This document shows, one piece after another, positions 8,980-16,545 of a stretch of DNA of 64,000 nucleotides. The DNA is from RYN-428 sp035551995. GTDB taxonomy: Bacteria; Planctomycetota; Phycisphaerae; Tepidisphaerales; Tepidisphaeraceae. The DNA is taken from NCBI GenBank assembly GCA_035551995.1, contig DASZME010000041.1, forward strand, positions 33,083-97,082. Reading direction: 5' to 3'. The notes below the pieces were generated by a model that worked only from the letters and a program-made list of their open reading frames with translations, made no database searches and was not told where the DNA came from. A program made the translations under genes and the position numbers. The number at the start of each line of letters is the position of its first letter. Within the stretch, counting starts at the first letter, position 1.

Positions 8980-9597
8980 TCAAAAAAGCTCGGTGGCCCT
9001 GGCCATCAGCGCCTCGGCGAAGCGGGCTTTTGGAAGTCGAGCCAGCGATTCGACGCGGCCATCGGGCCACAGAAGAGACGGTTCGATCGATTCGCTATTC
9101 ATCGTCTCGGTCGTGTTATAAACGATCAAGTCGAGTTTCTTGCGAAGCAGTTTTTCGCGGGCGCGGCCGATATTCCCCGCGAGTTCGAGGCTAAAGCCGA
9201 CCGTGCGCTGGTCGGGGCGTTTGATTTGGCCGGCGCCGGCAAGAATGTCCGCCGTCGCTTCGCATTCGATGGTAAGGGATTCCTGGCGCGGCGTCTTGCC
9301 CGCGTGAACGGCTTTGGGCCGATAGTCGGCGACCGCCGCCGCCATGATCAGCAGGTCGTGCGCGGGAAATTCGACAAGCACCGCTTCGTGCATCTGGCCG
9401 GACGTTTCAATGTCGATTCGTCGAAGGCCGTTTGCGAAGGCGGCGGAAACGGGTCCGAGAATGAGCGTGACCTGATGCCCGGCATTAACCGCCGCTTCGG
9501 CCAGCGCCGCGCCCATCCGGCCGCTGCTGCGGTTGCCGATGTAGCGGACGGCGTCGATCGGCTCACGAGTCGGCCCGGCGGTGATGAGAACACGCAT
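8980..9597 (-). CDS. coaB: Phosphopantothenate-cysteine ligase (CoaB domain, stand-alone)
   Basis: Second enzymatic half of the usual CoaBC protein, coupling 4'-phosphopantothenate to cysteine with CTP (or ATP) in coenzyme A synthesis. The start MRVLITAGPTREPIDAVRYI is the family signature, followed by NRSSGRMGAALAEAA, AAAVADYRP and KKLDLIVYNT. At 205 residues it holds only the ligase domain; no CoaC decarboxylase domain is fused or adjacent. Bacteria of this group often encode CoaB separately. A CATACT box lies 8 bases before the ATG and no Shine-Dalgarno is visible, so the mRNA may be leaderless. Confidence 0.88.
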   Translation of the reverse strand: MRVLITAGPTREPIDAVRYIGNRSSGRMGAALAEAAVNAGHQVTLILGPVSAAFANGLRRIDIETSGQMHEAVLVEFPAHDLLIMAAAVADYRPKAVHAGKTPRQESLTIECEATADILAGAGQIKRPDQRTVGFSLELAGNIGRAREKLLRKKLDLIVYNTTETMNSESIEPSLLWPDGRVESLARLPKARFAEALMARATELF

Positions 9598-9670
9598 GGA
9601 CTAAGAGTATGCCGGCGAGGCGATTCTTTGCCAGACCTCCGGCTCACGGACCGACCGCGATGATTAGCGG

Positions 9671-11515
9671 TTATCGAAGTGCGACGGATTTGGTTCCCGC
9701 CGTGTCGATCGCCCCGATCAGTTGCTCGGGAGAATATATTCCGTTCAGCTTAATCGGTTCAGCGGCGCCGGGCCCGTAGACAAGCGTAAACGGGATCGCC
9801 GGGAAATCCGCCTTTTGGCCCAGCAATGTCCATCCAACGGCCGAGCTCGAGGTGAGATCGGCTTTGAGCATATCGACGTCGCGCTTCTTGACCGCCGCCA
9901 CGACGGTGGAACTATGAAGCGTATGGACCTCGAGGTACTGGCATGTGCTGCACCAGGCGGCGGTAAATTCAACGACCGCCACGCGATTCGCCTTCTGGGC
10001 CGACGCGAGAGTGGCGGGCGAATAGGGGGTCCAACTGTACGGCTGTTGCACAATCGTCCAGACGGCGGCGAAGGTCCCGCCGATCAGCGCGATCGCCAGA
10101 AGGGTCGAAATCATCCGAGGCGTAAAATTCGGGGAAAGGCGAGTCGTTCGGCCGATCAGGTATAGACCGGCGATGACCGCGACAGCGAACAAAATCCACC
10201 AGAACGCGTCGGCGCCGGTAAAGGGCACGATAAATCGCCGGGCGAAGAAGACCGCGCTGCCGAGCAGCAGGAAGGCCATCATCTGTTTCACGAGGTCCGA
10301 CCATGGCCCGGTTCGCGGGAATTTACGCGCGAGTTCGGGAAACGCGCTCAGGAGAAAATAGGGGAACGCCATTCCCGCGCCGACGGTCATGACGAGAGTG
10401 GCGCCGATGACGGCCGGCTGGGAAGCGGCCCACACCAGCAGACTCACGAACAACCCGAACGTGCATGGGGTCGAGAGGATCGCCGTCAGAATGCCGAACA
10501 AAAAGTTGCCGAGGTAAGTGTCGTGGCGCGGCGTGATGTTGTAGATGCCGGTTGGCAGATTCACCGTGAAAACGCCGAACGTGCCGACGGCCATCACCAG
10601 CAAAATGACGACAATGCCGAGATTCAGCCAGACATTGCTATAGATTTCGCCCCATCCGACTTTGCGATAGACGACGACAACCAGCGCAAGCACGGCGAAG
10701 CTTGCGATCAGCCCCGCGCTGAAAACCGCGCCGAACGCCAGGCACTTGGCGCGGTTATGTTGCGACACTTCGTAGAACCCGATCGCCTTGAGCGGGAGAA
10801 CGGGCAAGACGCACGGCACCGCATTGAAAATGATGCCGGCGATAAAGGCGGCGACAAACGCGAGCAGATAGGAATTATGCTTGAGCTCAAACCCACCGAA
10901 CAGTTTTTCGCCTACGGGCGCGGGCCCGGCGGAAACGGTCGATCCGGCGGCCTCCGAAAACCATCGCGGATCGACGTTCTTGAACAGTTGCGAATCCTGC
11001 GTCACCACCGGCTCGCCGATCGGCTCGATGGTCGTTTCGATCGTGAAGCGAATGGTGGTGGGCGGAAGGCACTGCTTGTCGTCGCATGCCTGAAGATTCA
11101 CGCTCCCGGTAATTTTCAGCGGGCCGGCGGCGGCGTCCTGCTTCACCTGCAGCGGCACATAAACCGTTACCTTCCCGGTGTAGACGTTTAACGGCTTGTC
11201 CGGATCGATGCTTTTGTACGTCTGCGACTTCCCTTTCGGATAAACCGCCGGGAAAACCGTCAGCGCCGACGCCGGATCGACCTGCGCCTCGAAGGGGATA
11301 TAGTCCTTATCCGACGGCGTGTGCGATTGAGCGTGATACCCGTCATGAACCGCTACCACGATCGCGGCGACGGCCTGCTGGCCTTCCTGAAGCGATTTGA
11401 AATTCACGACCGCTTGCTCGATATTCGCATACGCCGGCGGCGCCGCGCCGTGGGCAAGCGCGGGGAACATCAAAAAAACACAGAAGGCGAACGGCGTTAA
11501 TTTTCGCGGTGGCAT
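9671..11515 (-). CDS. dsbD: Thiol:disulfide interchange protein DsbD
   Basis: A complete three-part reductant-transfer protein. After a signal peptide comes the periplasmic alpha domain with its cysteine pair (ACDDKQC). Then follow about eight membrane segments with the two redox cysteines in NAVPCVLPVLPLK and LSTPCTFGLFVS, and a C-terminal thioredoxin-like gamma domain with FTAAWCSTC. All six expected cysteines are present, so electron flow from cytosolic thioredoxin to periplasmic thiols is likely intact. Length (614) is normal. It is divergent from the Rrf2 regulator, which could control it. The start codon lies 6 bases after a TATACT box with no Shine-Dalgarno. Confidence 0.92.
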   Translation of the reverse strand: MPPRKLTPFAFCVFLMFPALAHGAAPPAYANIEQAVVNFKSLQEGQQAVAAIVVAVHDGYHAQSHTPSDKDYIPFEAQVDPASALTVFPAVYPKGKSQTYKSIDPDKPLNVYTGKVTVYVPLQVKQDAAAGPLKITGSVNLQACDDKQCLPPTTIRFTIETTIEPIGEPVVTQDSQLFKNVDPRWFSEAAGSTVSAGPAPVGEKLFGGFELKHNSYLLAFVAAFIAGIIFNAVPCVLPVLPLKAIGFYEVSQHNRAKCLAFGAVFSAGLIASFAVLALVVVVYRKVGWGEIYSNVWLNLGIVVILLVMAVGTFGVFTVNLPTGIYNITPRHDTYLGNFLFGILTAILSTPCTFGLFVSLLVWAASQPAVIGATLVMTVGAGMAFPYFLLSAFPELARKFPRTGPWSDLVKQMMAFLLLGSAVFFARRFIVPFTGADAFWWILFAVAVIAGLYLIGRTTRLSPNFTPRMISTLLAIALIGGTFAAVWTIVQQPYSWTPYSPATLASAQKANRVAVVEFTAAWCSTCQYLEVHTLHSSTVVAAVKKRDVDMLKADLTSSSAVGWTLLGQKADFPAIPFTLVYGPGAAEPIKLNGIYSPEQLIGAIDTAGTKSVALR

Positions 11516-11521
11516 GCCTTA

Positions 11522-11527
11522 AGTATA
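11522..11527 (-). promoter_or_regulatory. -10 box of dsbD (leaderless type)
   Basis: TATACT on the minus strand, 6 bases before the dsbD ATG (11515). The expected transcription start falls on or next to the ATG. No convincing -35 hexamer was found upstream. The absence of a Shine-Dalgarno fits a leaderless transcript. Confidence 0.45.
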
Positions 11528-11549
11528 CCGCCGGGCGCGTGGATTATTA

Positions 11550-11612
11550 GCCCCGTTGCTCTTAACATGTTTTCCCTGTTCCAGCCCCTTGCGATTGGGG
11601 CGTTTTTGTTTC
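11550..11612 (+). terminator. Terminator-like hairpin in the Rrf2 gene leader
   Basis: GCCCC (11584-11588) pairs with GGGGC (11597-11601) across an 8-base loop and is followed by GTTTTTGTTT, the form of an intrinsic terminator on the plus strand. No plus-strand gene ends upstream; the nearest upstream gene, dsbD, points the other way. The hairpin therefore lies in the leader of the Rrf2 gene that starts at 11629. A second GCCCCG at 11550-11555 could compete for the same GGGGC strand, which would make this an attenuator; that is inference. Confidence 0.45.
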
Positions 11613-11628
11613 CCCGGGAGAACCGCAA

Positions 11629-12066
11629 TTGAGGCTTTCAAAGCAAACCGAGTATGGCCTGCGAGCGGTCGTGCAGCTGGCCCGGCTTGATCCTCAAACT
11701 TTCGTGCAATCACGCGATCTGGCGCAACAAGAGGGGTTGCCCACCAAGTTTCTGGAAGCGATTCTCCTGACGTTGCGGCGCGGCGGATTCCTCGAAAGCA
11801 AGGTCGGCCGCGACGGCGGTTATCGGCTCGCGCGGGCGCCGAAGGATATTCGCGTCGGCGAAGTGCTGCGGCGCCTGGAAGGACGACTCACGGCGATGGA
11901 GGGAAAGCTACCGGCCGAACTGACGCCCGGCGAAGTGGCCGTCCACCTGATCAACGTCCGCCTGACGCAGGCGACCGATGAGGTTTTGGATAACCTCTCG
12001 CTCGAGCAACTGATGGACCACGTCAGCAGGAACGCCAAGGTCCAGCAGGAAATGTATTACATCTGA
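11629..12066 (+). CDS. Rrf2 family transcriptional regulator
   Basis: A winged-helix regulator of the Rrf2/IscR/NsrR family. MRLSKQTEYGLRAVVQLARL, the recognition helix region GLPTKFLEAILLTLRRGGFL and the wing GRDGGYRLARAP are textbook family features. It contains no cysteine at all, so it cannot bind an Fe-S cluster by the usual three cysteines and must sense something else or act constitutively. Start is TTG, preceded by GGGAG at a good distance. A terminator-like hairpin sits in its leader. It faces away from dsbD and may control it or the DedA gene downstream. Confidence 0.88.
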   Translation: MRLSKQTEYGLRAVVQLARLDPQTFVQSRDLAQQEGLPTKFLEAILLTLRRGGFLESKVGRDGGYRLARAPKDIRVGEVLRRLEGRLTAMEGKLPAELTPGEVAVHLINVRLTQATDEVLDNLSLEQLMDHVSRNAKVQQEMYYI

Positions 12067-12110
12067 CGACTCTGTTGGCGTCCTCGTCTGTCGTCATCGT
12101 CAAAACAGCG

Positions 12111-12806
12111 ATGTCAAGCGTCGTGCCGCATCATCCGGATTCATTCGACGGGTGGATCTTTCACTGGATTCATCGCGGCGGTTGCCCTGCGCTGTTCGGC
12201 GTGCTCTTGTTGTGCGGCGTCGGACTGCCTTTGCCGGAAGACATTCCGCTGATCGCGGCGGGGTTTTTCATCCAGAGAGGCGAAATGAATCTCGCCCTGG
12301 CCGCGATCTGCGCCTGGTGCGGAATCATCGGCGGCGACTGCATTCTTTATATGCTCGGGCGGTCTTTCGGCGCCGAGGTCTCAAAAATACCGTTTATCGG
12401 TCGCCATGTGGACGTAAAACGAATGGCGCGGGTCGAAACATGGTTTGCCCGTTATGGGGTGTGGGTGGTGATGGTCGGCCGGCTTTTCGCGGGGATTCGC
12501 GGGGCGATGGTCGTGGTCGCCGGCGCCACCAAGTTTAATTTCGTTAAGTTTATCGTGGCCGACAGTCTTGCCGCCGTCGTTAGCGGCGGGCTGTTTATGT
12601 TTCTCGGATACAAGTTCGCCAAGCACCTGCGCGCCTTCATGCACGATACGTTGCCGTATATCAAACATTGGATGATGCTGGGCCTGGTCGTGCTGCTTCT
12701 TGGTCTTCTGGTCTACGTCCTGTGGCGCCGGCGCCAGCGCCGGATCGCGGGGTTGCCGGGTTTTCCGGTCGAGCCGATGCCGGCGGAAGCGACTCCGACG
12801 AAATAA
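12111..12806 (+). CDS. DedA family membrane protein
   Basis: A DedA/SNARE-associated (VTT-domain) inner-membrane protein. Family marks are GVGLPLPEDIPLIAAGFF, the glycine-rich GIIGGDCILYMLGR and the re-entrant arginine segment MVGRLFAGIRGAMVVVAGAT. Members take part in membrane homeostasis, and several flip undecaprenyl phosphate or phospholipids. The ATG at 12111 is preferred over a TTG at 12075; neither has a strong ribosome-binding site. It follows the Rrf2 gene closely and converges on the FHA-RING gene. Confidence 0.85.
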   Translation: MSSVVPHHPDSFDGWIFHWIHRGGCPALFGVLLLCGVGLPLPEDIPLIAAGFFIQRGEMNLALAAICAWCGIIGGDCILYMLGRSFGAEVSKIPFIGRHVDVKRMARVETWFARYGVWVVMVGRLFAGIRGAMVVVAGATKFNFVKFIVADSLAAVVSGGLFMFLGYKFAKHLRAFMHDTLPYIKHWMMLGLVVLLLGLLVYVLWRRRQRRIAGLPGFPVEPMPAEATPTK

Positions 12807-12832
12807 CGATTTGCCAGTCGCGGGCGTCGGCG

Positions 12833-13726
12833 TCATTGCCCCGGCGGTCCGGCGTCGAGGACGCCGACCTGGTCGCATCCGTAGGAAGAGCATCCGTGGT
12901 TCTCGCGCCAGCAGTCGCCGTGAAACGATAAGCCGCAGGAAGGGCACTGCGCGATTTCATCGAAGACCGCGATCGCGGCGTGGCATACGCCGCACGTCCG
13001 TTCTTCCTGTTCCTCCGCGACGTCGGGCTCGATCTCGCGCGCCACTTTTGGCGCGGGTCGTGGCGGGGGGCGCGTGGCGGGGACGTAGATCGCGGTGGAG
13101 GTTTGCGGGGCGGATTCGTCCGAAACCGCCAGATCCATCTGCCCGTCCATCGCCGCGTCAAAAATATCTTCCGCGGGCAGCGATGTCGGTGGCGGCGGCG
13201 GCGCGACGGGAGGGGGCTTGGGCGTCGCCACGGGGCGCCTGCGGCTCATGGCCATGGGCGCCGGCGCCGGCCCGTTGATGCTTCGTCCGCAATAACGGCA
13301 TCGGCCCATGCCCACATAGTGCGGCGGAAGCCAGATCGGCGCCCCGCATGCGCAATCGACGAAATTGCCCCCTTTTTCATCCCTCAGTTCGTGTCCCGGT
13401 CGGGAAATAAGTTTGATCTCTTCGACGCCTTGTGGAAGGGTTGAATCGACCTGATATCGCAACGCGAAGACCCCGATGCGAATCTCATCGCCGTCGCGGA
13501 GTTGACGGCGGTCGGTGATGCTTTCGCCGTTGACGAACGTTCCGGTGCGGCTGGTCGCGTCAACAATATAGTGGCCATCGTCGCGCGGGGCGATCCACGC
13601 ATGAATGCGCGACACCGTTCGATCCTCCAACACTACGGTATTCTGCGGCCACCGGCCAATCAGCACCCGGCCGGCAATTTCCCCGCCCCGGCGCTTTCCT
13701 CGATGTTCGATGAGCAAAATGGACAT
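12833..13726 (-). CDS. FHA domain / zinc ribbon / RING-finger protein (candidate E3-like)
   Basis: A 297-residue, three-module protein. Residues 1-95 are an FHA phosphothreonine-binding domain (IGR, SRIHAW, TGTFVNG; Arg25, Ser39, His42, Asn66). Residues 125-146 form a four-cysteine zinc ribbon (CAC...CRYC). A proline-rich linker leads to a C-terminal treble-clef finger with C245, C248, C261, C264, H269, C272, C279 and C284. This spacing fits the prokaryotic RING family 1, a relative of eukaryotic RING E3 ligases. No membrane segment. The ATG at 13726 is used because the longer frame runs into intergenic repeat DNA. It is the last gene of the ubiquitin-like locus, so an E3 or adaptor role that reads phosphorylated targets is inferred, not shown. 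Confidence 0.75.
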   Translation of the reverse strand: MSILLIEHRGKRRGGEIAGRVLIGRWPQNTVVLEDRTVSRIHAWIAPRDDGHYIVDATSRTGTFVNGESITDRRQLRDGDEIRIGVFALRYQVDSTLPQGVEEIKLISRPGHELRDEKGGNFVDCACGAPIWLPPHYVGMGRCRYCGRSINGPAPAPMAMSRRRPVATPKPPPVAPPPPPTSLPAEDIFDAAMDGQMDLAVSDESAPQTSTAIYVPATRPPPRPAPKVAREIEPDVAEEQEERTCGVCHAAIAVFDEIAQCPSCGLSFHGDCWRENHGCSSYGCDQVGVLDAGPPGQ

Positions 13727-14016
13727 AGATGAGTTGTCAGTTGTCAGTTGCCAGTTGCCAGTGGTCAGTTGCCAGAAATACAAAACAAATACACGTCACG
13801 GCAAAATCAACTTTTGGTCAATATTCTCTTTCCCTTCCACCACTAAAAACTATCGATCAGCAACTCCCCTATAAAGCAACATCTATCAACCATCAACTAG
13901 AGCAGTTGTCAGATTGTTCGCGCGTTTCTTCATTTAGCGGCCCCGCTTGCGGGGCGTTTTTCGTGACGCAAGGTCGCTTCACCAACATGAGAAATGCTCC
14001 AGCAACCACCAACCAT
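13727..14016. repeat. Repeat-rich intergenic region: heptad CAGTTG/CAGTTGC array and hairpin
   Basis: Two kinds of repeat lie between the two FHA genes. At 13731-13773 a tandem of TCAGTTG and CCAGTTG units (GTCAGTTGTCAGTTGCCAGT and so on) forms a short heptad array; a similar array starts at 57067. At 13933-13956 is a copy of the dispersed TTTAGCGGCCCCGC hairpin. The remaining sequence is AT-richer than its surroundings and shows no coding potential. Confidence 0.6.
13933..13956 (+). repeat. Dispersed hairpin element, copy A
   Basis: A 24-base core beginning TTTAGCGGCCCCGC and ending GCGGGGCG, identical in four places in this window. GCCCCGC and GCGGGGC form a 7-bp stem with a TT loop, here followed by TTTTTCG. 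It lies 61 bases beyond the 3' end of the membrane FHA gene (minus strand). Confidence 0.7.
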
Positions 14017-15318
14017 TCATTTTTTTGAAGACGGCCTCTTCTCATGAAACTCAAACGACGTATTTCCGACCTGGATGGTATCGCCGTTTTTCAGCTTGGC
14101 GCGTCCGATCGGCTTTCCGTTGATGAGCGTGGGAATTCCAAGCGGCAAGTCTTCGATTTCGATGCCGCCGGCCAGCAGGTGAATGGCGGCGTGGCGCTTG
14201 CCGACCTGTTTATCCTTGAACAAGTAAATCTGGCAATCGGGTGATGAGCCAATGTACGTCGGGTTGCGGTACAGAATGAATTGCTTGCCGGCGATGATGC
14301 CGGTGGTGACTTTAAGCCACCCGGCCTTGATGACGTTTTCGAGCAATCCGGTCGCCAGGCCGGCCACGACGCCAATGGCGATGAGGGCGATCAATTTTCC
14401 GATGGCTTCGTTGTTGTTGGCGAGGGTTTGGATCGGATGAAAAAGGGCGCCGCCGATCAGGCCGCCCAGCAATCCGCCGAGCATCCCGACGGCGATTTTT
14501 TTCACGCTCCCGGCGGCAAGGCCCGATCCGATGCCGATGAACAATCCCAGCGTCCCCCACACCGCCGACGCGATGGCCAACTGCTTCACCCAATCCTTGT
14601 CGCCGGCCGTCACCGAACCGGCGAACGTCGAGATTCGCCCGCTCAGGTACGCGGCCGCCGCGCCCCCGATCAACCCGGCGACCGCGCCGACCGTTCCGTT
14701 GATCAGCGTCGCCTTGCGCTTGCGTTGCGTGATCGGTTCGGCCACCGCCAGGCACAGCGCGATCATCATCCCGCACAGGCCGTACGAAAGCGTATTCAGG
14801 AAAAACTCGGCGACGTGGTCGTCGCTCTGGAGAACCTCGAGCTTTGACTTGCGCTGTTTGTCCGAAAGCTTGGAGTCCGGGTCGAGGACTACGAAATACG
14901 CATTATGTTTCCCGAGCGCTTTGACTTCCTCGATGGCCCCTTGAGCGGTCGTGTCGTCATACTGATGCAGGTCGTGCTTGGCCTGAATCTGTTGGATGTT
15001 TTTCAGGAATTCATCGGCTTTGGCGTGCGCGGCCGGGTCGTAGCCGATAAGGCTCCCGACAACGGGGCGGAGCGGGCCGTCCATCGCTTCGTCGACGCCC
15101 CAGGCCAATATGCCGCCCAGCAGGCCGAACACCGTCATGCAGACGATGGCGTTGTTCCAGACGCTGCTCCTCGAAGGTCCGGAAGCGACGGGAAGTTCCT
15201 CTTCGCGGGTTTGCGCATACGCGCGATTTCGCTCCATCGCGCTCTGCTCCCGCAGGCGCGTATCAACCCGGCGGGTTTCCAGTTCGTCCCAATTGATCGT
15301 GATTTTTTCGTCAGCCAT
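14017..15318 (-). CDS. Membrane protein with glycine-rich helices and C-terminal FHA domain
   Basis: About 433 residues. A charged N-terminus is followed by one membrane helix (NAIVCMTVFGLLGGILAWGV), a soluble segment of about 100 residues and a series of glycine/alanine-rich hydrophobic helices (VGAVAGLIGGAAAAYLSG, GLFIGIGSGLAAG, MLGGLLGGLIGGALF). The end is an FHA domain (YIGSSPDCQI, GKRHAAIH, PTLINGK, LKNGDTIQVG). The Arg/Ser/Asn phosphate-binding pattern is only partly kept: the position before SSPD is Gly, not Arg. Start ATG at 15318 has AAGGA; a TTG at 15333 is possible. The gene sits between the JAMM protease and the FHA-RING genes. A membrane scaffold for phosphoproteins is plausible. 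Confidence 0.7.
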   Translation of the reverse strand: MADEKITINWDELETRRVDTRLREQSAMERNRAYAQTREEELPVASGPSRSSVWNNAIVCMTVFGLLGGILAWGVDEAMDGPLRPVVGSLIGYDPAAHAKADEFLKNIQQIQAKHDLHQYDDTTAQGAIEEVKALGKHNAYFVVLDPDSKLSDKQRKSKLEVLQSDDHVAEFFLNTLSYGLCGMMIALCLAVAEPITQRKRKATLINGTVGAVAGLIGGAAAAYLSGRISTFAGSVTAGDKDWVKQLAIASAVWGTLGLFIGIGSGLAAGSVKKIAVGMLGGLLGGLIGGALFHPIQTLANNNEAIGKLIALIAIGVVAGLATGLLENVIKAGWLKVTTGIIAGKQFILYRNPTYIGSSPDCQIYLFKDKQVGKRHAAIHLLAGGIEIEDLPLGIPTLINGKPIGRAKLKNGDTIQVGNTSFEFHEKRPSSKK

Positions 15319-15447
15319 GGCGTCCTTACTCAATCTTCGGCGATTGCATTCACTGGTCGCGCAAGTCCTCTGGGTTATTGATCGTAAACGCGAGACTTAC
15401 AAGCGCGACGCCTGTGCTACAGCCGTTCAAAAGCTCCTGTTTTTTTG

Positions 15448-16545
15448 CTATCGACTGCCCGGTCTTTTTACCGGAATCAGCGTCGGCCCGGTCGATCGGC
15501 CGTTTTCCAGCCCGTTGGCCCGCTTAAGAAAGGCGGGATTTTCGCTCGGCGTCGCCGGATCGATTAAAGCGCTGGACGATTGTGTCGTCGGCGTCGCAAA
15601 AATTGAAGCGCCGCCGTCGCCGGCCGACGAATCTTTACCCGGTCCGGCGCGCGGTTTTTTGTTCGGCTCGCTCTCCAGGCGATGCAAAGCCTGATGAACG
15701 CCCGGCAACCTCTTAATCGAATCCGGCCCCATCAGAAACACGAACAACGGCGCGATCAACGCGACAAGCACGACAAACAAGGCGCCCGTCAGCATCATAT
15801 CCACCCGGCGTTCAAGGCTCCGGACCCGGCGCGTGAGAGTGGCGATCTGATCGCTCTCGGCGACCACGGCGTTGCCATCGACGGACTGCGTCATTGACGC
15901 CGGCGCGAAAAGCGAGGGGGACGGCGCGTGAGGCTCGACCAAAAAATTCTCGCGCGTCGCTTTCCCGTCGCGCCAGATGAAAACGCCTTCCTCTTCCGAA
16001 TGCGGATCGTAGACGGAGGCGATCTGCCAGGCCTGATTGAAAAAATTCTCCTGGATGAACAGGTCCATGCCGGAAAGAAAAATCCCGAAGCCCGGATGGG
16101 TGTGATACCAGCCGATGATTTTTTTGCCGGGAAAATCGCGATCGAGGGTTTCGTGGATGCGGGTCCAGGTTTCGGAGGTGATGGTGACCTGAGTCTGTTT
16201 TCCGACGGCGCTTTCGCCGCGGATCGAGTGTTCGACATAAGCCCACGGCGCCATTACGTCGCAATAGACGTCGCCGACGAGGACGCCGCATACTTCGCTT
16301 TCCATGGCGGTTTTGCCGTGGGTGTGGATGTCGTCAAGGACGGCTTGTTTGGCGATGATCTGAAAGCGAGAATCGCGCGTGCCGCCGGTTTTTGGCGGGT
16401 CGCGAAAGGGGAAGTCGGCGGTGCGCAGCGTGGAGGCGTCCGGGCCGCCGGGGCGCGGTTCGGCCGCCGCCTCTTTCAGCGCGATCGAATCGTGCAGATC
16501 GGCCATCGCCGGATGACCCTTGGACTTGGCGGTCTTTACTCCCAT
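15448..16545 (-). CDS. JAB/MPN (JAMM) metalloprotease with C-terminal membrane anchor
   Basis: A zinc isopeptidase-type domain spans residues 60-205. The full JAMM motif is present: Glu84 in ESEVCGVLVG, then H148-x-H150, seven residues, Ser158, two residues and Asp161 (HTHPGFGIFLSGMD). In eukaryotes and archaea this motif removes ubiquitin-like proteins from targets or trims their tails. A short coiled coil (TLTRRVRSLERRVDMM) and a single membrane helix (residues 250-272) follow, then a low-complexity tail, so the catalytic domain is probably held at the membrane. GGAGG precedes the ATG, which lies inside the last codons of the E1 gene (10-base overlap), so translation is likely coupled. Confidence 0.85.
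   Translation of the reverse strand: MGVKTAKSKGHPAMADLHDSIALKEAAAEPRPGGPDASTLRTADFPFRDPPKTGGTRDSRFQIIAKQAVLDDIHTHGKTAMESEVCGVLVGDVYCDVMAPWAYVEHSIRGESAVGKQTQVTITSETWTRIHETLDRDFPGKKIIGWYHTHPGFGIFLSGMDLFIQENFFNQAWQIASVYDPHSEEEGVFIWRDGKATRENFLVEPHAPSPSLFAPASMTQSVDGNAVVAESDQIATLTRRVRSLERRVDMMLTGALFVVLVALIAPLFVFLMGPDSIKRLPGVHQALHRLESEPNKKPRAGPGKDSSAGDGGASIFATPTTQSSSALIDPATPSENPAFLKRANGLENGRSTGPTLIPVKRPGSR

Noticed and set aside
13731..13773. CRISPR-like array of short CAGTTG repeats
   Set aside because: Units are only 7 bases and contiguous, without spacers; it is a low-complexity heptad repeat.
15400..15450. Terminator at the T-run CTGTTTTTTTGC next to the JAMM gene end
   Set aside because: The T run is on the plus strand while the JAMM gene is read on the minus strand, and no stable stem precedes it in either direction.
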